Origin: Candidatus Wallbacteria bacterium
Lineage (GTDB): Bacteria > Muiribacteriota > JAQTZZ01
Reading direction: 5' to 3'
Assembly: GCA_028687545.1 (NCBI GenBank)
Contig: JAQTZZ010000013.1
Coordinates: forward strand, 21,635 to 85,634
DNA length: 64,000 nucleotides
Positions 8,020 through 16,048 of this stretch are shown here, piece after piece. A model generated the notes under the pieces. It was not told where the DNA came from and made no database searches. It was given only the letters and a program-made list of their open reading frames with translations. The translations under genes and the position numbers were made by a program. The number at the start of each line of letters is the position of its first letter. The first letter of the stretch is position 1.

Positions 8020-10256
8020 GGACAATCATCGCCCTTTTATTACTGTTCATCCAGTGCGCTTCAGCGGAGGACCTGCCTGCAGTCCTGCATGGAAAGCTCG
8101 TGGAACTGGGAAAATCCTATACAAGGACTTCAGCAGGGAACAGCGGGATTCTCGAACGGGTGAAAACGATCCTCGCTAAAAAAGGCATTGCAGAAAGCGA
8201 ATACAGGATTGAACTTTATCCCGAATCCGTGGATGTGCTGATCAGGGCTAAGAACGACAAGATCAGGGACGAAGTCTATTATACTTTCCATGATGTGGAA
8301 ATCTATTATTTCGGCTCTGTCCAGACCAGGACTTTTACACTTCAGTATGCTTCTGCCAAGGACGTGGCTGCCACGCTGAGCAATATCTATGCCCCGCTTT
8401 CCTTTTCCCAGCAGGACGGAAAAACTGTAATCAGGAGGCAGGATGCCCAGAATGACGTGTCAGCCGACTTGCGCACCAATTCCCTGGTGGTGACTGCCCC
8501 GCCCTGCGTGATGGACGGCATCAGAGAAACGATCCTGGCCCTTGACAGGCGTACGACACAGGTGATGATCAAAGTGCTGATTGCCGAGGTCTCCCTTGAT
8601 GAGTCCAGCCAGTTCGGGATTGAATGGAACATGCTGGACAGCTCTCTTTTCGGCGGAGAAAAGGAAACCACCAACACTAAAATCGATTTCGGAAACCAGA
8701 CCCAGGACAAGCAGGATGAGCTGATGGGTTTGAAGTATTCCATACTGAGGGAAGACAAAATGCGGGCCATGCTGCAGGCCCTGCAATCCTCCTCCAGAAT
8801 CGACGTGCTTTCATCGCCCCAGCTGGTGACAGCCAACAACAATCAAGCTTATTTCGAAGAAACAGTCAAGGTGCCGGTCGAGAACACCACCACTACTGCT
8901 ACAGGTGTAATCAACACTTCCATAGATTACCAGGAGATCGGGATCAAGCTCAATGTGCGGCCGCAGGTCAATCCGGATGAAAACATCATGCTGGACGTTG
9001 AACAAACCATTCAGAATATTCTGACCTTTACTAATGTCCAGAATGCTCCCACTTTTTCCAACAGGGTGGTGAAGACCAAAGTGCTGGCCAGGGACGGCCA
9101 CACAGTCGTGATCGGCGGCCTGCTGAAAGACAATGTCACCATCAACCGGAAAAAAGTTCCCCTGCTAGGCGACCTGCCGCTTGTCAAGGACGCGTTCAGA
9201 AGAAACACCAGAGAGACCAGCAAAACCGAACTGATGGTATTCATCACACCACAGATTTTCAAGACAGATATGAAAATGGAAGAGGTCATTCCCAAGCTGC
9301 ATACTCCTGAACTCAAGGAAAAACTCAGTAAAATCTCAGATGATTTCCTGACAATCAGGGAATCAGAAGGGCCAAGGGAATTCTATGTGATCGATGTCAA
9401 CGGAGATGAACTGCTTCTAAATCTCCGTAAAAGCGACGAAGTGCGGATCGGAAGCGAATTCAGAGTGGTCAGGCCCGGGCAGCAGTACTTTGATCAGAAA
9501 ACCAACCGGATGGTGACAGGAGAAGAGCAGAAAATCGCCAGGATCAAAATCATGTCGATCAGGGAAAGCACTTCACTGGCATCTGTGATCTTCGTAATGG
9601 AAGGCGAAAAAATCCAAAAAGGGGACCGGGTGCGGCGCCCTGACGACAGCAATTTCGCTTTCAGCGAGTTCAAGGTGCAGGAACTGGAGATAAAGCTTGA
9701 TCTCAGGCTGGATAGCACCGCAAAATTGATCGCTGTCCTGAAACTGAAGAATATCAGCAGTTTTCCTGCGATGAAAACAGAAGAACAGGAGGGAACCTCC
9801 GGTGAAGTCAATCTCTCCATTAAAAAAGGTGAAGAATGGATTCCTTTAAAGACTGTCAGAACATCTCCGGCAGAAGACAGTTATAAAGGTATGATCTATT
9901 TCAACCGCTGGATTCAACCCGGTGAAGAGTTCAGCATGAAGATCGAATATGTCGCAGCAGCCGGAGCGTTTTGTAACGTCAAAGAGAAATGCCTTACGGA
10001 AATCAAAGACCTGAGCAGCTTCGATCCTTTTGAGATGAATTTTGGTCCATATTCCGATGACTGCAAGGTCAATGTGGTAATCCATAATCCTGGAGAACTG
10101 CTGGTGCGTGACTTTGATTTCAAGCCATTTGTGATGACACACTCCGATAAAACCACTTCCCTGATCTGGACCCATATCGGGGCCCCATTGAGAATAAAGG
10201 GCAAAACCAGATTCAAGGACCCGCAAGCAGTCTTGAAAAACTTACTTGAACAATAA
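8016..10256 (+). CDS. Secretin-family outer membrane channel, copy 2
   Basis: Tandem paralogue of the preceding secretin, very similar along its whole length (for example VEQTIQNILTFTNVQNAPTF and VPLLGDLPLVKDAFR, ELMVFITPQIF). The TTG start overlaps the upstream stop as TTGA, implying translational coupling. The signal peptide is short (IIALLLLFIQCASA, cleavage before EDLP). The domain order is the same: N-terminal domain, N1-like segment, secretin core, FlgT-like small domain, and beta-rich tail with two cysteines (CNVKEKC) absent from copy 1. Two adjacent near-equal copies suggest either a hetero-oligomeric channel or subunits for different cargos. Family is secure; partner machinery is not visible here. 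Confidence 0.9.
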   Translation: MRTIIALLLLFIQCASAEDLPAVLHGKLVELGKSYTRTSAGNSGILERVKTILAKKGIAESEYRIELYPESVDVLIRAKNDKIRDEVYYTFHDVEIYYFGSVQTRTFTLQYASAKDVAATLSNIYAPLSFSQQDGKTVIRRQDAQNDVSADLRTNSLVVTAPPCVMDGIRETILALDRRTTQVMIKVLIAEVSLDESSQFGIEWNMLDSSLFGGEKETTNTKIDFGNQTQDKQDELMGLKYSILREDKMRAMLQALQSSSRIDVLSSPQLVTANNNQAYFEETVKVPVENTTTTATGVINTSIDYQEIGIKLNVRPQVNPDENIMLDVEQTIQNILTFTNVQNAPTFSNRVVKTKVLARDGHTVVIGGLLKDNVTINRKKVPLLGDLPLVKDAFRRNTRETSKTELMVFITPQIFKTDMKMEEVIPKLHTPELKEKLSKISDDFLTIRESEGPREFYVIDVNGDELLLNLRKSDEVRIGSEFRVVRPGQQYFDQKTNRMVTGEEQKIARIKIMSIRESTSLASVIFVMEGEKIQKGDRVRRPDDSNFAFSEFKVQELEIKLDLRLDSTAKLIAVLKLKNISSFPAMKTEEQEGTSGEVNLSIKKGEEWIPLKTVRTSPAEDSYKGMIYFNRWIQPGEEFSMKIEYVAAAGAFCNVKEKCLTEIKDLSSFDPFEMNFGPYSDDCKVNVVIHNPGELLVRDFDFKPFVMTHSDKTTSLIWTHIGAPLRIKGKTRFKDPQAVLKNLLEQ

Positions 10257-10272
10257 GGGGAGCTTTCAAGAT

Positions 10273-11394
10273 TTGACTGAGAAAATTCCATCCCTTTACA
10301 GAGAACTGGAGCTGCAGATCGGTTTTACCGACTTCTGCGATCTCAATTGCCGGATGTGCGTGCAGTCATTTGACAGATTTGGAGTTTACGGGAAAGAGGA
10401 ATTGAAATTAGCAACTCTGCATCAGGGGAAGAAAGGCTTCATTTCCGAAAAACTCCTATCTAAAATAGTTGATGATCTCGAAAAATCGCAGCTGGATTTT
10501 CGTTTTATTCTTCTCCACTGGCTGGGTGAGAGTCTGCTTCATCCGGAATTCCCGCTCTTTCTGAAGGCTCTTTCGAAAATCAGATTCTCCGGAGAATTCA
10601 TGCTCTTCACCAATGCTTTGCAGCTTTCGGAAAAAACAGGGAAAGAAATCCGGAATATCTTTACTGAGTCAGGCCATAAAATGATTCTGGTCTTCTCCCT
10701 GGATGCTTTCTCTCCAAAGACCTTCAGCCTGATCAAAGGAGCTGCCGACTTCAACGTGATTCTGCATAACATCAAAAATTTCATTACTAAATTCGACCTG
10801 CCAAACTTCAGATACATCTTCCGGTTTTTAGTCTTACGTGAAAATTTCAGGGAAGCGGAAAAATTCCTGGAATTCTGGAAACATTTTGTTTCCGGTGAAC
10901 TGGGGTCAACCGATCTGGCAGTTAGCTTTAATGAGGAAAAGCCCAGGGACATAGGGAATAAATTCATCATCAACTTCAGACGCGCCGCTGCGATCATGCA
11001 GGAGGAAATGGAGCTTCTTCATAAGGAAACCGTGGTCAGGCTGGGGTTGGTACAGAACCAGCCAGGCAGGATCACTGATTTCGGAGATCTGATTTCAGGG
11101 GAAACCGTGAGGCCTCCCTGCCCGGCTCCATTCAGAACCCCGGTAATTCATTGGGACGGCCGGGTTACTGCCTGCTGCGCAGACAGCGAACTTGAGCTCT
11201 GCCATGGGAATCTGGAAAAAAGCACTTTTTCGGACATATTTCTTAGTGATCAAGCCGGACTGTTAAGAAAAGCGCATCTTTTCAACCGGAAATTACCTCC
11301 GCGTTGTGAGCGCTGCGGAAATCTGATGGGGAAAGGACTCAGCTGGAGTCAGATCACTGAACTGAAATCATTTTATTCTGAATCGCAACCCTAA
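10273..11394 (+). CDS. Radical SAM protein with SPASM-type C-terminus
   Basis: Radical SAM enzyme. The cluster motif is CDLNCRMC near the N-terminus (C-x3-C-x2-C). The C-terminal region has a SPASM-like cysteine set (RPPCPAP, TACCAD, CERCGNL) that would hold auxiliary iron-sulfur clusters. Such proteins modify peptides or proteins (sactipeptide or quinohemoprotein maturases) or act on small molecules; the substrate here is unknown and no precursor peptide was found nearby. The TTG at 10273 follows AAGGGGAG by 10 bases; a TTG at 10246 overlapping the secretin stop is the alternative. It may belong to the secretin transcript. argG follows after 21 bases. Confidence 0.8.
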   Translation: MTEKIPSLYRELELQIGFTDFCDLNCRMCVQSFDRFGVYGKEELKLATLHQGKKGFISEKLLSKIVDDLEKSQLDFRFILLHWLGESLLHPEFPLFLKALSKIRFSGEFMLFTNALQLSEKTGKEIRNIFTESGHKMILVFSLDAFSPKTFSLIKGAADFNVILHNIKNFITKFDLPNFRYIFRFLVLRENFREAEKFLEFWKHFVSGELGSTDLAVSFNEEKPRDIGNKFIINFRRAAAIMQEEMELLHKETVVRLGLVQNQPGRITDFGDLISGETVRPPCPAPFRTPVIHWDGRVTACCADSELELCHGNLEKSTFSDIFLSDQAGLLRKAHLFNRKLPPRCERCGNLMGKGLSWSQITELKSFYSESQP

Positions 11395-11415
11395 AGATTT
11401 GAATCAGGAGGAAAC

Positions 11416-12690
11416 ATGGATAATGGGAAAAAAGTAGTTCTCGCTTACAGCGGAGGTTTGGACACATCCGTAATTTTAAAATGGCTGGTGGAAAAGGGAT
11501 TTGAGGTGATCTGCTTTGTGGCAGATGTAGGACAGAGAGAGGATTTTGATGCAGTCCGGGATAAAGCCGTGAAGACTGGAGCTTCAAAGGTCAGGATCCT
11601 TGACTTGAAAAAAGAGTTCGTCACTGATTTTATTTTTCCGGCTCTGTGGGGTAATGCAATCTATGAAGGACGATACCTGCTCGGTACTTCCCTGGCCCGG
11701 CCGCTGATCGGGAAATACATGACAGAAACCGCCAGAAACGAAGGTGCAGGATACATCTCTCATGGAGCAACCGGCAAGGGCAATGATCAGGTGCGCTTTG
11801 AGCTGACCTGCTTCGCGCTGGATCCGAAAATCAAAGTCATAGCTCCCTGGAAGGACCCGGAGTTCCTTTCTGCATTCAATGGGAGGAGTGATCTGATCGC
11901 ATATGCTGAAAAGCATGGGATCCAGGTCAAAGCGCAGATTTCCAAACCTTACAGTGAAGATGAGAATCTGATGCACATCAGCCATGAGGCCGGAATACTG
12001 GAAGATCCAGGGTTCCCGGCTCCGGAAAATGTATACAGTCTGACAGAGTCACCCAGAAATGCACCGGATTGTGAAACCAGGATTGAAATTCAGTTCAGGG
12101 ATGGCAACCCGGTACTGCTGAAAAACCTGGAAGACGGAACCGAAAAGCAAGATCCGCTGGCTCTGTTTTGCTGTCTGAATGAACTTGGAGCCAGAAACGG
12201 AGTGGGAAGGCTGGACATGGTTGAAAACCGTTTTGTGGGTATCAAATCACGAGGTGTTTACGAAACTCCAGGAGGCACCATCCTCTGGGCTGCACATAGA
12301 GACCTGGAATGCATTGCTATGGACAAGGAAGTGATGCGTCTGCGGGACATGCTTTCCCCGAAGTTTTCTGAGCTCATCTACAACGGCTTCTGGTTCTCCC
12401 CGGAAATGGATTTCCTGCTGGCTGCGTTCTCCAAGTGCCAGGAAGCCATCGACGGCATAGTTACTGTCAGCCTGTACAAAGGGAATGCTTATGTTACCTC
12501 AAGAAAGTCTCCGACTTCCCTTTACAATCAGGACCTGTCCAGCATGGAAGTTGAGGGAGGCTTTGACCAGACGGATTCCAGGGGATTCATCAATATCAAT
12601 GCGCTGCGGCTCAAAGCCCACAATCTGGTGCTCAGGAGCACTGACCCATATGGCTGGCGCAAAACGCTCACTTCCAGGAGCGGAAAATGA
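11416..12690 (+). CDS. argG: Argininosuccinate synthase
   Basis: Catalyses ATP-dependent condensation of citrulline and aspartate to argininosuccinate in the cytoplasm (arginine biosynthesis). The N-terminal ATP-binding motif AYSGGLDTS is clear, as are the family segments [30 protein letters not shown] and [11 protein letters not shown]. The 424-residue length is normal for the family. ATG at 11416 follows a perfect AGGAGG ribosome binding site. Its last codons overlap the ATG of argH (ATGA), so the two consecutive pathway steps are co-translated. No other arg gene lies in the window. Confidence 0.96.
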   Translation: MDNGKKVVLAYSGGLDTSVILKWLVEKGFEVICFVADVGQREDFDAVRDKAVKTGASKVRILDLKKEFVTDFIFPALWGNAIYEGRYLLGTSLARPLIGKYMTETARNEGAGYISHGATGKGNDQVRFELTCFALDPKIKVIAPWKDPEFLSAFNGRSDLIAYAEKHGIQVKAQISKPYSEDENLMHISHEAGILEDPGFPAPENVYSLTESPRNAPDCETRIEIQFRDGNPVLLKNLEDGTEKQDPLALFCCLNELGARNGVGRLDMVENRFVGIKSRGVYETPGGTILWAAHRDLECIAMDKEVMRLRDMLSPKFSELIYNGFWFSPEMDFLLAAFSKCQEAIDGIVTVSLYKGNAYVTSRKSPTSLYNQDLSSMEVEGGFDQTDSRGFININALRLKAHNLVLRSTDPYGWRKTLTSRSGK

Positions 12691-13883
12691 GGCTCTGGGA
12701 CAAAGGGATTGATCCGGACGCGATGGTTGCGGAGTTCACTGCCGGCAATGACCCGGAAATCGACCTTGAGATTTTGCAATTCGACTGCCAGGCTTCTGCT
12801 GCACATGCCAGGATGTTGAAAAGCCTGAACATATTTGATCAAGTCGAACTGGATGGAATTATCACAGAGCTGGATGCGATCAGGAAAGAAGCCCTGGCAG
12901 GAACTGTGACAATCCCTCCTGAAATGGAAGACTGCCATACTTATGTCGAGGACAGGCTTACCAGAGTCCTGGGCGAGCCTGGCAGGAAAATTCACACTGC
13001 CAGGTCACGTAATGATCAGGTCCTTACCGCTGTCAGACTGTATGAAAAAGACAGACTGGAAAAAATCAGGGAATCATTATCAATCCTTTCCAGATCGCTT
13101 GAATCATTCAGCAGGAAGCACAGCGATATCCCCATGCCCGGCTATACCCATACACGCAGGGCTATGCCCTACTCAGCGGGATTGTGGGCCGGATGTTTCT
13201 TGGAAGCACTTGCCGATGATCTGACGATCGTCGCATCTGTGGCAGCCCTGATCGACAGGTCGCCGCTCGGCACAGGCGCAGGCTATGGCGTCCCCATGGA
13301 AATCGACAGGGAAATGACGGCCAGGGAACTCGGGTTTGCGGGGTTGCTTGAAAATTCCTCGTATGCCCAGCTGACCAGGGGAAAATATGAAGCTGCAGTC
13401 CTGCACGCACTTTTTCAGGTCATGCTCGACCTGAACAGAATGGCATCAGATATCATACTTTTTTCTTCGGCTGAGTTCGGTTTTTTTATCCTGCCTGAGA
13501 AACTATGCACCGGCAGTTCGATCATGCCGCAGAAAAAAAACCCGGATCTGCTGGAACTGGTCAGAGCACGGCTGCATCTGATTTCCTCCTGCGAAATTCA
13601 GGTCAGGGGGTTGATCTCAAACCTGACCAGCGGATATCACAGGGACATTCAGCTCTCCAAGGAACCTGTGATCAGGGCATTCAGGATCACACTTGACTGT
13701 CTTGCCGTAATGACAAAGATTTTCACTGAAATGTCGGTAGACAGGGAAGCCTGCCAAAAGGCTCTCACGCCAGAGGTGTTCGCTACTGCCAGAGCGTACG
13801 AACTCGTCAGGCAGGGTATTCCGTTCCGGGAAGCCTACAGAAGAGTTGCGGCTGAGCTTAATGCAGCGGCAAAAGATTCATAA
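12687..13883 (+). CDS. argH: Argininosuccinate lyase, C-terminally short
   Basis: Cleaves argininosuccinate to arginine and fumarate. The fumarase/aspartase-superfamily signature [15 protein letters not shown] is intact, as are TARSRNDQV and the [10 protein letters not shown] segment. The start overlaps the argG stop by four bases. At 398 residues it is about 50-60 shorter than typical ArgH (E. coli is about 457). The shortening is at the C-terminus, which ends soon after the [14 protein letters not shown] segment. Active-site segments are all present, so it is probably functional and naturally compact. A frameshift near 13880 cannot be excluded. Confidence 0.94.
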   Translation: MRLWDKGIDPDAMVAEFTAGNDPEIDLEILQFDCQASAAHARMLKSLNIFDQVELDGIITELDAIRKEALAGTVTIPPEMEDCHTYVEDRLTRVLGEPGRKIHTARSRNDQVLTAVRLYEKDRLEKIRESLSILSRSLESFSRKHSDIPMPGYTHTRRAMPYSAGLWAGCFLEALADDLTIVASVAALIDRSPLGTGAGYGVPMEIDREMTARELGFAGLLENSSYAQLTRGKYEAAVLHALFQVMLDLNRMASDIILFSSAEFGFFILPEKLCTGSSIMPQKKNPDLLELVRARLHLISSCEIQVRGLISNLTSGYHRDIQLSKEPVIRAFRITLDCLAVMTKIFTEMSVDREACQKALTPEVFATARAYELVRQGIPFREAYRRVAAELNAAAKDS

Positions 13884-13947
13884 CAAACTATTCTGACTGT
13901 CAAGTATATATGATATCTTAGAAGTAATTTCATAACATGGAGCCGTC

Positions 13948-15063
13948 ATGAAACCTTTCCTGCTGCTTGCCGTCATTTTATCCGGAGGGACAGCCATGGC
14001 TTTTAATGTCACTTTTTCAGTCACAGCCCCTGCAGGCACTGAAAAATTATTCATCACAGGCAACTGCCGCAATCTGGGCGACTGGAATCCTGGACAGGTG
14101 GAAATGACGAAAACAGGTCAGGTATTTCAATTCAGCACAACCCTGGAAGGGAAAATCGAGTATAAATACACAAAAGGCAGCTGGGATGGAGTTGAAAAAG
14201 ACGGAAAAGGGCAGGAAATCGGGAATCGCACTTTGGAAATAACGGCAGATATGGTCATCAAAGATGCAGTTGCCGTTTTCTCAGACACAGCAAAGGCCAA
14301 ACCAAAAAAGAGCCTGACAGGCAGCATCGAATTGATCGAAACCCTGAAATACAAGCTGATTGTCTATCTTCCTCCTGGTTATCGCAGAAGTAAAAAGAAC
14401 TATCCGGTTTTTTATCTCCAGGACGGCCAGAACCTGTTTGACGCTTCCACCAGTTTCATGGGTGTGGAATGGGGCTGCGATGAAACTGCAGAGAAGCTGA
14501 TCAAGCTGAAGAAAGTCGAACCATTGATTATGGTCGGTATTTACAACTCTTCTGAGCGGATCAGCGATTATACCGCATTTCCGGATCAGAAAAACGGCGG
14601 AGGCAAGGCTGATCCATACCTTGATTTTATCGTTAAATCTGCAATGCCCTTTATCAATTCCCATTATCGGGTAAAAAGCGGGCCTGAAAACTGCGGAATC
14701 GGCGGCAGTTCGCTCGGCGGTATTTTTTCACTTTATGCCGCTTTTTCCCATCCTGAGCTGTTCGGCAAATGCGCAGTGATCTCACCATCATTATGGTGGG
14801 CTGACCGCGCCATTCTGAAGTGGCTTTCCGGAAAAGGACCCGGGAAAATCTGGCTGGACATGGGAGATCAGGAAGGTGAGCCTGGCGAGGAAGCCGTTCA
14901 GTCCATCCTGAATCTGCGCAGCTTAAAGGAAAAATTGATTGGCATTGGTTATGCCGAATCGGATTTAAGCTATCTGGAAGTCAAGAATGCTGCTCATAAC
15001 GAAGCAGCCTGGGCTGCAAGGTTTGACAGGGTTTTAAGCTTCCTGTTTCCAGCCCTGGAATAA
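13948..15063 (+). CDS. Secreted carbohydrate-binding-module/esterase fusion
   Basis: A 371-residue exported protein. The signal peptide (LLLAVILSGGTAMA) is followed by a CBM20/CBM48-like starch-binding domain at about residues 20-105 (VTFSVTAPAGTEKLFITGN, LGDWNP, EYKYTKGSW). An alpha/beta-hydrolase of the enterochelin-esterase/acetylxylan-esterase type (about 125-370) follows. The nucleophile elbow is GGSSLGG and the probable catalytic His lies in NAAHNEAAW; LPPGY and VFYLQDGQNLFD are typical. It likely hydrolyses an ester on a carbohydrate or siderophore outside the cytoplasm; the substrate is not predictable. It converges with the downstream radical SAM gene, leaving only five bases between stops. 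Confidence 0.88.
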   Translation: MKPFLLLAVILSGGTAMAFNVTFSVTAPAGTEKLFITGNCRNLGDWNPGQVEMTKTGQVFQFSTTLEGKIEYKYTKGSWDGVEKDGKGQEIGNRTLEITADMVIKDAVAVFSDTAKAKPKKSLTGSIELIETLKYKLIVYLPPGYRRSKKNYPVFYLQDGQNLFDASTSFMGVEWGCDETAEKLIKLKKVEPLIMVGIYNSSERISDYTAFPDQKNGGGKADPYLDFIVKSAMPFINSHYRVKSGPENCGIGGSSLGGIFSLYAAFSHPELFGKCAVISPSLWWADRAILKWLSGKGPGKIWLDMGDQEGEPGEEAVQSILNLRSLKEKLIGIGYAESDLSYLEVKNAAHNEAAWAARFDRVLSFLFPALE

Positions 15064-15068
15064 ACATT

Positions 15069-15977
15069 TCAATACTTCTGACCCTGCAGAATCTCCTTTT
15101 TATCCAGCAGATCCTGGAATCGTGCCAGAAACTGAGCAGGGGATAATTCGAATGATGGGGAGAGCAGAAATTCTTTCCTGTGATGCCCGTAAAGCCGCTG
15201 GATCACGATATCCGGTCTCAGATTTTGAAGGAATTCAGCCAGTAGATCCATGTATTCATCCACAGAAAACAGGTGGAACTTCTGTTTCTGATAGTCATTG
15301 CCGAGTACTGTATTCCTGAAAACATCCAGCTGCTGGATTTTCAGAAAATTCACCGGAAGTTTGGAGATCACCCGGGCGGTCCTGATCCAGTGCTCACGAG
15401 TTTCCCAGGGAAACCCCAGGATCAGATGCAGCCCGGCCTGAATGCCTCTCACTGAGGTTTGTTCAAGAGCAGTCACCAGACACTGGAAATCATGGCCTCG
15501 ATTGACCCTCGCCAGCGTATCGTCCGAAATTGAAGGCAGCCCGTATTCGAGTGTAATATCCCAGGTCCTGGCAAGCAGGGCCAGATGATCCAGTTTCCAT
15601 TCGTCTACGCAATCAGGTCTGGTGCCGATGCAGAGCCCGCTGACCTGCGGCAAAGACAGTGCTTCATTGTAAATTTTGATCAGTCGCGACAAAGGTCCGT
15701 GTGTATTGGAGCCTGACTGGAAGTAGACCAGGAATTTTTCCGGATTCTGCCTGACTCTGCTGACCATGATCCCATGCCTGATCTGTTCAATGATTCCGAG
15801 TCTGCGCACTGATTCAGGTGCTGAAAAAGCCGATGGATCGCAGAATGTGCAGCCGCCGTGCGTGATCGAACCATCCCGGTTGGGGCAGGAAAATTGAGCA
15901 TCTACCGTGATCTTCTGCACCCGGCAGCGGTATTTTTCCCTCAGACAGGTAGAGTAATCGAGATATCTTTTTCCCAT
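15069..15977 (-). CDS. YhcC/TIGR01212-type radical SAM protein
   Basis: A 302-residue radical SAM protein of the YhcC group, recognised by the opening KRYLDYSTCLREKY and the spaced cluster motif CPNRDGSITHGGCTFC. Also typical are VYFQSGSNTHG, GTRPDCV, YGLPSISDDTLARVNRGHD and HLILGFPWET. The biochemical role of this family is unsettled (RNA modification has been suggested). It is divergent from kinase C and shares a 71-base intergenic region with it. The ATG at 15977 has no obvious strong ribosome binding site. Confidence 0.88.
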   Translation of the reverse strand: MGKRYLDYSTCLREKYRCRVQKITVDAQFSCPNRDGSITHGGCTFCDPSAFSAPESVRRLGIIEQIRHGIMVSRVRQNPEKFLVYFQSGSNTHGPLSRLIKIYNEALSLPQVSGLCIGTRPDCVDEWKLDHLALLARTWDITLEYGLPSISDDTLARVNRGHDFQCLVTALEQTSVRGIQAGLHLILGFPWETREHWIRTARVISKLPVNFLKIQQLDVFRNTVLGNDYQKQKFHLFSVDEYMDLLAEFLQNLRPDIVIQRLYGHHRKEFLLSPSFELSPAQFLARFQDLLDKKEILQGQKY

Positions 15978-16048
15978 GTCCTGTTATTTTACCATGGTTG
16001 GGAGTAGAATTAATAAGCTTTAGAGCAATTTTAGACTGCTTGAAAAAA

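Noticed and set aside
15998-16048. TTG start 17 codons upstream of kinase C
   Set aside because: ATG 16049 aligns better with paralogues; the added residues have no counterpart.
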